A program made the position numbers and the translations under genes. Below are positions 9,638-19,500 of a stretch of DNA of 64,000 bases, one piece after another (the first letter of the stretch is position 1; each line of letters begins with the position of its first letter). Below the pieces are notes generated by a model that was not told where the DNA came from, ran no database searches, and saw only the letters and a list, made by a program, of their open reading frames with translations. This stretch comes from an uncultured Pseudomonadota bacterium (GTDB lineage Bacteria; Pseudomonadota; Gammaproteobacteria; Burkholderiales; Thiobacillaceae). Where the stretch lies: contig CAILNT010000061.1 of NCBI GenBank assembly GCA_903835655.1, positions 1 to 64,000 of the forward strand, written 5' to 3'.

Positions 9638-10089
9638 GTTTTTTCCTTCAATGTCTTCTGTACGCCCTCGTTCGCCAGGGCATCGGCACGTTCGTTTTCC
9701 GGATGCCCGGCGTGGCCTTTCACCCAGAGCCATTCGACGCGATGGCGGTTTGCCTCTTGCGAGAGCTCGCGCCACAGATCCTGGTTCTTCACGGGCGCGC
9801 CACCCGCGGTCTTCCAGCCGCGGCGTATCCAGTTGGGCAGCCATTCCGAGATGCCCTGCTGCACATATTTCGAGTCGGTATGCACCCGCACCTGGCAGGG
9901 ACGACTGAGCGCCTTCAGGCCCTCGATCACCGCCTGCAACTCCATACGGTTGTTGGTGGTCGCACGCGCGCCGCCGCACAAGTCCTTCTCCACCTCGCCA
10001 AAGCGCAGCAACACGCCCCAACCGCCCACGCCCGGATTGCCCTTGCAGGCGCCGTCGCTGTACAAATCCACAATTTTTTCTTCAGTCAT
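9634..10089 (-). CDS. rnhA: Ribonuclease HI
   Basis: RNase HI cleaves the RNA strand of RNA-DNA hybrids, removing primers and R-loops. The 151-residue protein has the standard length and all catalytic residues: D12 in [12 protein letters not shown]50 in NRMELQA, D72 in HTDSKY, D136 in ERADALA, and the assisting H126 in KGHAGHP. A basic handle region (about 85-105, RRGWKTAGG) is present, as in the E. coli enzyme. It overlaps the upstream methyltransferase gene by 8 nt and dnaQ by 4 nt, forming one operon. Confidence 0.97.
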   Translation of the reverse strand: MTEEKIVDLYSDGACKGNPGVGGWGVLLRFGEVEKDLCGGARATTNNRMELQAVIEGLKALSRPCQVRVHTDSKYVQQGISEWLPNWIRRGWKTAGGAPVKNQDLWRELSQEANRHRVEWLWVKGHAGHPENERADALANEGVQKTLKEKT

Positions 10090-10780
10090 TTTTATTCAAA
10101 GAGTTACGAGCCGCCCAGGTCGGGCGAGGCAACCATTGCCCCTCCCACTTGGGCGCGATCAAGCGCATGCCATGCACCCGCTTCACCGCGTGGATCAGGT
10201 AGACCCCTCCACCCAAGGCCCACCAGCGATCCCCGGCGGCCTCCAGGAAGGCGAAACGTTCTAGCCAGGCGGCACGTTCCAGCGGCGGCGCGTAGCAGGC
10301 CATGCGCCCGCCCACCAGTTCGAAGCCCAGCAGTGCCAACCAGTCCTTGATCCGGGCGAGGTGAATGAAGCGCCCGCGCCAGGGCCAATCCGCATTCTGG
10401 CGCGTCAGGCCGCGGCGCACCCCCCACAGGCTGAGGGGGTTGAAGCCGGAGAGCAGTAAACGGCCTTCCGGGCGCAACACCCGCTCCGCCTCGCGCAGCA
10501 CCGCGTGCGGGTTCGGCGAAAACTCCAGTTGGTGTGGCAAGGCGAGCAGATCCAGGCTCAGGCCGGCAATCGGCAACTGCTCAGGGAGGCAATGCAATTC
10601 GCCCGCCCCCTGGCCGCCGCAAAAGCGATGCGGCATGCGGTTCGCGCGCAGGCACTCGACCGCGCAATGCCCGGCCTGCATGGCGTTGAAACCGAAGAGA
10701 TCGGCGCTGACGGCGTCGAACCAGGCCTGTTCCCGCGACAGGAGATATAGCCCCAACTCGCTTTCAAACCAGGTCTGCAA
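10082..10780 (-). CDS. SAM-dependent methyltransferase, class I
   Basis: This protein belongs to the class I methyltransferases often found directly upstream of rnhA and beside gloB in betaproteobacteria. It starts with [13 protein letters not shown], and the later Rossmann segments [34 protein letters not shown] and [10 protein letters not shown] fit motifs II and III of the Methyltransf_11 fold. The usual glycine-rich motif I is weak, so the substrate and even activity are uncertain. I placed the start at the TTG at 10780; a longer ATG start at 10870 would overlap divergent gloB by 54 nt, which is less likely. Confidence 0.82.
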   Translation of the reverse strand: MQTWFESELGLYLLSREQAWFDAVSADLFGFNAMQAGHCAVECLRANRMPHRFCGGQGAGELHCLPEQLPIAGLSLDLLALPHQLEFSPNPHAVLREAERVLRPEGRLLLSGFNPLSLWGVRRGLTRQNADWPWRGRFIHLARIKDWLALLGFELVGGRMACYAPPLERAAWLERFAFLEAAGDRWWALGGGVYLIHAVKRVHGMRLIAPKWEGQWLPRPTWAARNSLNKND

Positions 10781-10816
10781 GTTTGACGCCCCGAAAAATC
10801 CGCCGACAATGTCGGC

Positions 10817-11572
10817 ATGAGAGTAACTGCCATCCCCGCCTTCCGGGACAACTATGTTTGGGCCCTCCACGACGACCGTTCGGCAATACTGGTTGATCCT
10901 GGAGAAGCCGCGCCGATTCTAGCCTGGCTGGATAGCCACCACCTCAAGCCGGTTGCCATTCTAGTCACCCATCACCATGCCGACCATGTCGGCGGCATCC
11001 GTGAACTCGCCGCGCGCCACGACCTGCCCGTCTATGGGCCGGCGCGGGAGAGCATCCCCGGCAGGACACACCCGCTTGCCGGCGGCGAGACGATCAACAT
11101 CGAGGCGCTCGGCCTGGGCTTCCAGGTGCTCGCCACGCCCGGCCACACCCTGGGCCACCTTTGCTACGTCGGCCAAGGCGCCCTGTTCTGCGGCGATACC
11201 CTGTTCTCCTGCGGCTGCGGCCGCCTCTTCGAGGGCACTCCGGCGCAGATGCACGCCTCGCTCGCGCGCATCAAGGCGCTGCCGGGGAACACGCTGGTCT
11301 ACTGCGCGCACGAATACACCCTGGAAAACATCGATTTCGCGCTGGAACTGGAACCGGACAACCCGGCCCTGCTGCTGCGCTTCGAGGAGGTGCGAGCATT
11401 GCGCGGCAAACCGTCCGTGCCCGTCAGCCTGAGCACGGAACTCGCCACCAACCCCTTCCTGCGCTGTGAAGAGGCGCTCGTCGTCGTTGCGGCCGCGCAA
11501 CACTTCGGAACGCCCCTACAGCCAGGCCTGGAGGCCTTCGCCGCCGTTCGGCGCTGGCGAGACGAGCGCTGA
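10817..11572 (+). CDS. gloB: Hydroxyacylglutathione hydrolase (glyoxalase II)
   Basis: GloB hydrolyses S-D-lactoylglutathione to D-lactate and glutathione, the second step of methylglyoxal detoxification. The 251-residue protein has the metallo-beta-lactamase metal motif THHHADHVGG, then GHTLGH, FCGDTLF and CAHEYT. These supply the binuclear metal ligands. The C-terminal helical domain ends in RWRDER, matching the glyoxalase II family. It is divergent from the methyltransferase gene. Confidence 0.96.
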   Translation: MRVTAIPAFRDNYVWALHDDRSAILVDPGEAAPILAWLDSHHLKPVAILVTHHHADHVGGIRELAARHDLPVYGPARESIPGRTHPLAGGETINIEALGLGFQVLATPGHTLGHLCYVGQGALFCGDTLFSCGCGRLFEGTPAQMHASLARIKALPGNTLVYCAHEYTLENIDFALELEPDNPALLLRFEEVRALRGKPSVPVSLSTELATNPFLRCEEALVVVAAAQHFGTPLQPGLEAFAAVRRWRDER

Positions 11573-11645
11573 ACGCACGATATCTCTACTCCTTTCGTAA
11601 TAAGAACAGTCACTTGCATTGATTTCAAGGAGCAACAAGGGTACG

Positions 11646-13025
11646 ATGTCGCGCATTCGGGGTGGTGCGGCCCGAGCCGCGCTACGCCACTTGACTCGCT
11701 GTCACCAACCCGCCCTGCCGATGCCTCTCAGTCGATATTGTCTCATCACCCTCCTCCTCGGCCTGGTGGTCGGCATTGCACCCAGCGTGGCCGACACCGA
11801 AGTCCCCGCCCTCAAGATCAGCTATGCCCTTGCCGGATCGGCCTCGGCCGAGGTGGAGACCGACCTCTGGGCACGCTTGCGCGCCGGCTTCCGCCTCGGT
11901 GAATCGGACCCCGCCCTCACCCGGGTTCAGGAAGAATGGTTCCGTGCACACCCCGACTATTTGCAGCGGGGCATCGCGCGCAGCCGGTTGTATCTGTATT
12001 TCATCGCCGATGAGGTGGAAAAGCGCGGCATGCCGATGGAGATCGCGCTCCTGCCCATGATCGAGTCGGCCTATAACCCGCAGGCGCTATCGCCGATGAA
12101 AGCCTCCGGCATCTGGCAGTTCATGCCCGCTACCGGGCAGGTCTACGGGCTCAAGCAGAACGCCTGGTACGACGGCCGCCGCGACGTCCTCACCGCCACC
12201 CGTGCCGCGCTCGACTATCTGCAAAACCTCCACACCATGTTCGGTGACTGGGAGCTGGCGCTGGCCGCTTACAACTGTGGCGAAGGCTGCGTGGCGCGCG
12301 CACAGTCGCGTCGCCAGGGCAAGGCTGTGGACTATGCCAGCCTGAAACTGCCTCTGGAGACCCGCAATTACGTGCCCAGACTGATCGCGGTGCGCAACAT
12401 CCTGCGCGACCCGGAGCGTTTCGGCATCCATCCGGGGGACCTCGCCAACGAGCCCTATTTCATGCAGGTCACCCTGGACCAGCCCATGGAGGCCAAACAG
12501 GCCGCGCGTCTGGCGGAAATGAATCTGGACGAATTTCTCTCCCTCAACCCCGGCTTCCAGCGCCGCGTGATCTATACCGACAGCCGCAATGTCCTGCTGC
12601 TGCCCACCGAGCGGGTCGAGACCTTCCAGTTCAACCTGCATCGGCAAGGGGGGGTCGATCAATTCAGCCTGCACCGCTATGCCGCGCACCGTGGGGAAAG
12701 CGCCAGCAAGATCGCTGGAGAGTTCGGCGTGAGCCTGGACTGGCTGAAGGAACACAACCCGCTCAAACTATTCCGTGGCAAGGTCGCCAATGCGCAGACC
12801 CTGCTGGTGCCCGCCACCGCAAAAATTGCCAGCAATACGCCCCCGCCTGCCCCAGTCGCCAGGGTAAAACGCCCGACCATGCGTTCGCACACCGTGCGCC
12901 GTGGCGACACCCTCTATCGGGTCGCCAAACTCTACCACGTCAAGGTTGCCGATATCCGCCGCTGGAACGAGCATGCGGAGCCGCTCCAGCTCGGCATCAC
13001 CCTGGAAATCCCCATTTCCGGCTGA
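11646..13025 (+). CDS. mltD: Membrane-bound lytic murein transglycosylase D with LysM
   Basis: MltD cleaves peptidoglycan glycan strands to 1,6-anhydro products in the periplasm. A signal segment is centred on CLITLLLGLVVGI. The SLT domain (about 110-240) contains the catalytic glutamate in PMIESAYNP, then ASGIWQFMPATG and AAYNCGEG. One clear LysM repeat sits at the C-terminus (HTVRRGDTLYRVAKLY), and a weaker one at about 330-375 (RYAAHRGESASKIA). The ATG at 11646 has AAGGG nearby; an ATG at 11721 right before the signal segment is an alternative. The gene commonly follows gloB, as here. It is convergent with rluE, separated by 5 nt. Confidence 0.94.
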   Translation: MSRIRGGAARAALRHLTRCHQPALPMPLSRYCLITLLLGLVVGIAPSVADTEVPALKISYALAGSASAEVETDLWARLRAGFRLGESDPALTRVQEEWFRAHPDYLQRGIARSRLYLYFIADEVEKRGMPMEIALLPMIESAYNPQALSPMKASGIWQFMPATGQVYGLKQNAWYDGRRDVLTATRAALDYLQNLHTMFGDWELALAAYNCGEGCVARAQSRRQGKAVDYASLKLPLETRNYVPRLIAVRNILRDPERFGIHPGDLANEPYFMQVTLDQPMEAKQAARLAEMNLDEFLSLNPGFQRRVIYTDSRNVLLLPTERVETFQFNLHRQGGVDQFSLHRYAAHRGESASKIAGEFGVSLDWLKEHNPLKLFRGKVANAQTLLVPATAKIASNTPPPAPVARVKRPTMRSHTVRRGDTLYRVAKLYHVKVADIRRWNEHAEPLQLGITLEIPISG

Positions 13026-13030
13026 GCCGG

Positions 13031-13579
13031 CTACTCACTCCTCATTTCCCCCGGCAGTAGACCCCGCAAGTGGTAGTTGCCGATCGCGACGCGGATCAAG
13101 CGTAGCGTGGGGAATCCGGCTTTGGCGGTCATGCGTCGTACCTGGCGGTTCTTGCCCTCGGCGAGGATGATTTCGATCCAGCTGGTTGGAATGACCAGGC
13201 GCCGGCGCACCGGCGGATCTCGCGGCCAGAGCCAGTCGGGCTCGGCGACCCGCCTCGCTTGAGCCGCGCGGGTGATGAAGTCGCCCAGATCCATGGGCTG
13301 GCGCAGCGGTTCCAGACCGGCTTCCGAGGGCGCACCCTCCACCTGTGCCAGATAGGTCTTGGGCAGCTTGTGGCGGGGATCGGCAAGCCGATGCTGTAGC
13401 GCGCCGTCGTCGGTTAGAATCAACAGGCCCTCGCTATCCGCATCCAGCCTTCCGGCCGCATAGATTCCGGGGATATCGATGAAGTCGTGCAGGCCACGAT
13501 GCCCGTTTTCTGCGGTGAACTGGCTGAGCACGCCATAGGGTTTGTTGAACAGGACCAGACGGGCCATCAGATTCGCCAT
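13031..13579 (-). CDS. rluE: 23S rRNA pseudouridine synthase, RluE type
   Basis: This enzyme isomerises a uridine in 23S rRNA (U2457 in E. coli). The 182-residue protein lacks an S4 domain. It starts directly with [14 protein letters not shown] and has the catalytic aspartate D46 in [11 protein letters not shown], then KTYLAQVEG and the C-terminal [10 protein letters not shown] and LRLIRVAIG motifs of the RsuA/RluE branch. Length and the missing S4 domain favour RluE. A second ATG at 13567 is a possible start. It is divergent from icd, with 17 nt between start codons. Confidence 0.92.
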   Translation of the reverse strand: MANLMARLVLFNKPYGVLSQFTAENGHRGLHDFIDIPGIYAAGRLDADSEGLLILTDDGALQHRLADPRHKLPKTYLAQVEGAPSEAGLEPLRQPMDLGDFITRAAQARRVAEPDWLWPRDPPVRRRLVIPTSWIEIILAEGKNRQVRRMTAKAGFPTLRLIRVAIGNYHLRGLLPGEMRSE

Positions 13580-13596
13580 TTTTTCAAGGAGTTATC

Positions 13597-14838
<1,242 letters not shown>

Positions 14839-14849
14839 ACCGCCGATCC

Positions 14850-14873
14850 TGTGGAGGGGGCTTGCCCGCTCCC
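14850..14873 (+). repeat. REP-like palindromic element, degenerate copy
   Basis: The sequence GGAGGGGGCTTGCCCGCTCC with short flanks resembles the classical GGAGCGGGCTTGCCCGCGA REP unit seen better preserved at 35856 and 40877 in this window. It lies 11 nt after the icd stop codon. Such units are often found at the 3' ends of genes, where their hairpin can stabilise mRNA or bind proteins. The element is diverged, and I see no partner copy next to it. The rest of 14874-15126 holds no gene I can support. Confidence 0.6.
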
Positions 14874-15092
14874 AGGTGATGCAGCAAGTCCAGGAGCTCG
14901 TCGGCGATGGGCCCGAGCTCCTCTTTCTGCCGTTCCAGGCCGGCAAGGAGGGCCACGACCACCCTACGGGACGAGACGTCCGGAGCCGCCCCACCACTCG
15001 CTTCACCCACACTCGATCCTGCTGGAATTCTCATCCTGGCCACCCCGTGCCAACGCCATGAATGACGTATAGCACAGGGGGCCTGGGACACA

Positions 15093-15138
15093 GGCGGGAA
15101 AAGTCCCGCCCGTCCGAAGAACCCGCTCAGAGCGGGTT
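15093..15138 (-). terminator. Tandem hairpins at the 3' end of cspA
   Basis: Two inverted repeats lie at the end of cspA, read on the minus strand. The first (15120-15138) has stems AACCCGC and GCGGGTT, and its loop contains the TGA stop codon of cspA. The second (15093-15110) has the 7-bp stem GGCGGGA/TCCCGCC with a CTTT loop. Neither is followed by a U tract, so they may stabilise the cold-shock mRNA rather than terminate it on their own. Confidence 0.5.
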
Positions 15139-15330
15139 GATGTTCGAGGCTTGCTTTCCCTTCGGCCCCTCGGTGATATCGAAGCTGACCTTTTGTCCTT
15201 CCTTCAGGGTCTTGAAGCCTTTGCCCGCAATCGCGGAAAAGTGGGCAAACAGATCATCCCCCCCCCCATCCGGGGTGATGAAGCCGAAGCCTTTCGAGTC
15301 GTTGAACCATTTAACAATGCCAGTTGCCAT
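15127..15330 (-). CDS. Cold shock protein, CspA family
   Basis: This is a 67-residue single cold-shock domain that binds single-stranded RNA and DNA and melts mRNA structure. RNP1 is KGFGFI and RNP2 is LFAHFS, and the protein starts with the usual GIVKWFND. Its length is typical. AGGAG lies 8 nt upstream of the ATG on the minus strand. A 180-nt gap separates it from the divergent clpS start and could hold a long 5' leader, as in other csp genes. I cannot say which paralogue (CspA, CspD, CspE) it corresponds to. Confidence 0.95.
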   Translation of the reverse strand: MATGIVKWFNDSKGFGFITPDGGGDDLFAHFSAIAGKGFKTLKEGQKVSFDITEGPKGKQASNINPL

Positions 15331-15511
15331 GAAACCGCTCCTAAATCAAAAAACGAATCAACCCGTCTGTACCAAGTCGTTGCCCGATGCAAACGGCTGA
15401 GTTTTTACCTGTGGAATGCAAGCCACGTCAATCGTTTTGCAAGAAAACCTTGCCTTGAAAAAATCCCTGGCGGCGCCACTATGGGTGTGTCGCGTCTTTC
15501 TGTCCCCCACC

Positions 15512-15823
15512 ATGGCTGTCCGGCCCCACGAAGAATACGAGTTGGCGTTGGCGCCAACCCTGGCGCCACCTCCCCCGCTATACAGGGTTCTGCTACTGAA
15601 CGATGACTACACGCCGATGGAATTCGTCATCGAGGTGTTGGAGCAGGTATTCCACCTGGGCCGTGAACAAGCCACGCGGGTCATGCTCAAAGTGCATAAT
15701 GAAGGCGTCGGTATCGCGGGGCTCTACCCCCGCGATGTGGCCGAGACCAAGGTGCATCAGGTTACGGAGTACGCGCAGAGCCAGCAGCACCCGCTGCAAT
15801 GCGTCATGGAGGAAGATCGATGA
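15512..15823 (+). CDS. clpS: ClpAP adaptor protein ClpS
   Basis: ClpS delivers N-end rule substrates to the ClpAP protease. From the ATG at 15512 the protein has 103 residues, the family length. It shows the core [20 protein letters not shown], with NDD and the metal-like binding pocket, and [19 protein letters not shown] near the end. A longer frame from 15416 would add 32 atypical residues, so I rejected it. clpA starts inside its stop codon (ATGA), so the pair is translationally coupled, the standard arrangement. Confidence 0.96.
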   Translation: MAVRPHEEYELALAPTLAPPPPLYRVLLLNDDYTPMEFVIEVLEQVFHLGREQATRVMLKVHNEGVGIAGLYPRDVAETKVHQVTEYAQSQQHPLQCVMEEDR

Positions 15824-18084
15824 TCGCCCAGGAGTTGGAAGTCAGTTTGCACATGGCATTCATGGAAGCTCGCCAGAAACGGCATGAATTCATCACGGTA
15901 GAGCATCTGCTGCTGGCCATGGTGGACAACCCCTCGGCGGCCGAGGTGCTACGCGCTTGCGCCACAGACCTGGAGGAGTTGCGGCGCCAGCTCGCGGACT
16001 TCATCGAGCGCCACACCCCCCGCATCCCGGGCGAGTCGGAGGTGGACACCCAGCCCACGCTGGGCTTCCAGCGCGTGATCCAGCGCGCCATCCTGCATGT
16101 GCAGTCTTCCGGAAAGAAAGAGGTGACCGGCGCCAATGTGCTGGTGGCCATCTTTGGTGAAAAAGACTCACACGCCCTGCATTTCCTCACGCAACAGGGG
16201 CTCAGCCGTCTAGACGTGGTGAACTTCATCGCCCACGGCATCGCCAAGACCCCCGCGGACACCAGCCCAAGCGGGCGCGCGGAAGCGGGCCCGGAGCAGC
16301 AGGAAAGAGAAGCCGGCGCGGCTTCCCCTCTCGATTCCTTCACCGTCAACCTCAATGCCCAGGCCCAGGCCGGCAAGATCGACCCGCTGATCGGGCGCGA
16401 TATGGAAGTCGAGCGCGTGATCCAGACGCTCTGCCGACGGCGTAAAAATAATCCGCTCCTGGTCGGCGAGGCCGGTGTCGGCAAAACCGCCATCGCCGAG
16501 GGCCTGGCGCGGCGTATCGTCGAGGGCAGCGTGCCCGACATCCTGAAGGAAGCTGTCGTCTTCTCCCTGGACATGGGGGCCTTGCTGGCCGGGACCAAGT
16601 ATCGCGGCGATTTCGAGCAGCGCCTCAAGGCGGTGATCAAACAGCTCACCGGTACGCCGCACTCCATTCTGTTCATCGACGAAATCCATACCGTGATCGG
16701 AGCGGGTGCCGCGTCGGGTGGCACCCTGGATGCCTCCAACCTGCTGAAACCGCCGCTGTCCGCAGGCTTGCTGCGCTGCATCGGCGCAACCACCTACAAC
16801 GAGTACCGCGGCGTGTTCGAGAAGGATCACGCGCTGTCGCGGCGATTCCAGAAGATCGACGTGAAGGAACCCAGCGTGGAAGAGACGGTGGCCATCCTGC
16901 GCGGCTTGAAATCGCGTTTCGAGGCGCACCACGGGGTCAAATACACGCTCGGCGCCTTGTCCACTGCGGCCGAACTCTCCGCCCGCTACATCAACGACCG
17001 CCACCTGCCCGACAAGGCGATCGACGTGATCGACGAGGCCGGCGCGGCGCAACGCATCCAGCCCAAATCGAAACAAAAGAAGGTGATCACTCCCCGCGAA
17101 ATCGAGGACATCGTCGCCAAGATCGCGCGGGTACCGGCCAAGACGGTCGCCAGCGATGAACGCAACGCGCTGAAGAACCTGGATCGCGACCTCAGGGCCG
17201 TGGTCTTCGGCCAGGAGAAAGCCATCGATGCGCTGGCCTGCGCCATCAAGATGACGCGCTCCGGGCTGGGCAACCCGCAAAAACCGATCGGCTCCTTCCT
17301 CTTTTCCGGGCCGACCGGGGTGGGCAAGACCGAAGTGGCGCGGCAACTCGCCTACGTCCTGGGGGTGGAACTGATCCGCTTCGACATGTCCGAATACATG
17401 GAGCGCCACGCCGTCTCCCGTCTGATCGGCGCGCCCCCCGGCTATGTCGGCTTCGAGCAGGGCGGCCTGCTCACCGAGGCCGTCAGCAAGACGCCCTACG
17501 CGGTTCTGTTGCTCGACGAGATCGAGAAGGCGCATGGCGACGTCTACAACATTCTCCTCCAGGTCATGGATCACGGCACATTGACCGACAACAACGGCCG
17601 TCGCGCGGATTTCCGCAACGTGGTGATCATCATGACCACCAATGCCGGGGCGGAGGCCATGACCAAGACCGGCATCGGCTTCACCCAGGCCTCGAAAGCC
17701 GGTGACGAAATGGCGGACATCAAGCGCCAGTTCACGCCTGAATTCCGCAACCGCCTGGATGCCATCATCTCTTTCGCGTCGCTGGGAGAGGACGTCATCC
17801 TGCGCGTCGTGGACAAGTTCCTGATGCAACTGGAAGAGCAACTGCATGCCAAGAAAGTGGAGGCGCATTTCTCCGATACCCTGCGCCATTGGCTGGCGAA
17901 AAAAGGGTTCGATCCGCTGATGGGTGCGCGCCCCATGGCAAGGCTGATCCAGGACAGCCTGCGCCGCGCGCTGGCCGACGAATTGCTGTTCGGGCGATTG
18001 GCCAATGGCGGCGAGGTAAACATCGACGTGGACGCGTCCGGTGCCATCCAGTTACGCTTCGAGGAGGCGCTGGAGCTCGCCTGA
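15820..18084 (+). CDS. clpA: ATP-dependent Clp protease ATP-binding subunit ClpA
   Basis: ClpA is the AAA+ unfoldase that feeds proteins to ClpP. The 754-residue protein has the N-domain that binds ClpS (about 1-145), D1 with Walker [10 protein letters not shown] and Walker B ILFIDEIH, and D2 with GPTGVGKTE and LLLDEIEKA. The C-terminal D2 small domain follows. The ATG at 15820 overlaps the clpS stop by 4 nt. clpP is not in the window. The protein lacks the long middle domain of ClpB, which separates ClpA from that family. Confidence 0.97.
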   Translation: MIAQELEVSLHMAFMEARQKRHEFITVEHLLLAMVDNPSAAEVLRACATDLEELRRQLADFIERHTPRIPGESEVDTQPTLGFQRVIQRAILHVQSSGKKEVTGANVLVAIFGEKDSHALHFLTQQGLSRLDVVNFIAHGIAKTPADTSPSGRAEAGPEQQEREAGAASPLDSFTVNLNAQAQAGKIDPLIGRDMEVERVIQTLCRRRKNNPLLVGEAGVGKTAIAEGLARRIVEGSVPDILKEAVVFSLDMGALLAGTKYRGDFEQRLKAVIKQLTGTPHSILFIDEIHTVIGAGAASGGTLDASNLLKPPLSAGLLRCIGATTYNEYRGVFEKDHALSRRFQKIDVKEPSVEETVAILRGLKSRFEAHHGVKYTLGALSTAAELSARYINDRHLPDKAIDVIDEAGAAQRIQPKSKQKKVITPREIEDIVAKIARVPAKTVASDERNALKNLDRDLRAVVFGQEKAIDALACAIKMTRSGLGNPQKPIGSFLFSGPTGVGKTEVARQLAYVLGVELIRFDMSEYMERHAVSRLIGAPPGYVGFEQGGLLTEAVSKTPYAVLLLDEIEKAHGDVYNILLQVMDHGTLTDNNGRRADFRNVVIIMTTNAGAEAMTKTGIGFTQASKAGDEMADIKRQFTPEFRNRLDAIISFASLGEDVILRVVDKFLMQLEEQLHAKKVEAHFSDTLRHWLAKKGFDPLMGARPMARLIQDSLRRALADELLFGRLANGGEVNIDVDASGAIQLRFEEALELA

Positions 18085-18210
18085 GGCGTTCAGTCTGAAG
18101 TATCATTTTCAGACGAAGCACTCGGAAACACTCAATTTCCCGCCTCGGGTGCCGATAGTGTCCTGGATACACGGCGCACCCATCGTGGGCGATAAACGAT
18201 CGAGCACTTC

Positions 18211-19338
18211 ATGACTGCACACATCCTGCTGGTGGATGATGACCCACTCATCTTTCACCTGGAAAAGGCCCTGCTTGGGGAGAACAACTACCGTTTCAGC
18301 ACCAGTAGCAGCGGTGATGACTGTCTGGTCAGAATCGCCGCGGACCGCCCGGACATCGTCCTGCTGGATATCTTGATGCCCGGAGTGGATGGCCTGAAGA
18401 CCTGCGAACACATCCGGCGCAGCCCCTCGGGTCAGGATATCTACATCATCTTCGTCTCCGCCCAGAACGATGCCGAGACCAGGCTGGCGGCCTATGACGC
18501 GGGTGGCGACGATTTCATGTTGAAACCGCTGTCCGCGACCGAGATCCGGCACAAGGTCGAGATCGCCCTGCGCACGCGACAGGAAGTCGCCGATCTGCGC
18601 AGGAACCTCTGCGACACCATGAGCATGGCGATGACCGCGCTCTCGGCCGGTGGCGAAATGGGCGTCATCTTGCACTTCTTCAGCCGCTCGTTTTCCTGCC
18701 AAAGCATGGAAGCCCTGGCGGGAGCCATACTCGACGGCTTCGGCAGTTATGGCCTGTCCGCGAGCGTACAACTGAAATACGAGGGCGGCCCGCTCACGCT
18801 CAATAGCGAGCGCCGCTGTAGTCTGATCGAACAGGAATTGCTGATGAATCTGGGGCAGGATACCCGCCGCATATTCGACTACGGCAGCCGCACGGTGGTG
18901 AATTTCCCGCATGTCACGGTACTGATCAAAAACATGCCCACCGACGACGAAGAACGCTACGGCCGCATGAAAGACAATGCCGCCCTGCTCGTCGAAGGCG
19001 CAGAGCACCGCATCCTGGCGCTGGCCAACGAACTATCGGTAAGAAAGCGCCAGCAACGCCTGGCCGCGGCGATGCGTTCCGCGCAGACCGAACTCGTCAC
19101 GATCCGTGACGCCTTTGGCCGAAACCACGCCGAGGTGGCAACGACCCTGGGCAATCTGGAACGCCAGGTAGAGGACACCTTCAGCAGCCTCGACCTGAGC
19201 GAAAGCCAGGAAGCCAGCCTGCTACAAGTGGTGCGGCCTCTGACCAGGAACGCCTACTCGCTGGAAGAGCAGACACTGAAAAATGATGAGCACCTGAGCC
19301 GGGTTCTCGAGGACCTACAGGAAGCCATCAGCGGCTGA
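18211..19338 (+). CDS. Response regulator with uncharacterised C-terminal region
   Basis: The N-terminal REC domain (about 1-125) has the acidic pair in VDDD, the phosphoacceptor D53 in LLDILMPG, and K in LKPLSA. The remaining 250 residues contain no DNA-binding, GGDEF, EAL or HD motif that I recognise. The middle part (about 145-270) looks like a GAF/PAS-type alpha/beta domain. The tail (about 290-375) is helical, rich in Q, E and L, and probably a coiled coil. No kinase gene adjoins it, so it is an orphan. Output by protein-protein contact is plausible. It lies between clpA and the SulP gene on the same strand with gaps of 126 and 162 nt. Confidence 0.85.
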   Translation: MTAHILLVDDDPLIFHLEKALLGENNYRFSTSSSGDDCLVRIAADRPDIVLLDILMPGVDGLKTCEHIRRSPSGQDIYIIFVSAQNDAETRLAAYDAGGDDFMLKPLSATEIRHKVEIALRTRQEVADLRRNLCDTMSMAMTALSAGGEMGVILHFFSRSFSCQSMEALAGAILDGFGSYGLSASVQLKYEGGPLTLNSERRCSLIEQELLMNLGQDTRRIFDYGSRTVVNFPHVTVLIKNMPTDDEERYGRMKDNAALLVEGAEHRILALANELSVRKRQQRLAAAMRSAQTELVTIRDAFGRNHAEVATTLGNLERQVEDTFSSLDLSESQEASLLQVVRPLTRNAYSLEEQTLKNDEHLSRVLEDLQEAISG

Positions 19339-19500
19339 CTCACCGGTCCTTCCCGATACTCGCCACGCAGGCCCGCGTGCGGGGCCGACATCTGTGTACC
19401 TGCCCTGCATCGAGGGTTTGCAATCCGCAACGCCCATGCGGGTTCTGTCACATTATTCTTATAAACTCCGCGCTTTTTTCAGGCAGGAGACTTCGGCACG

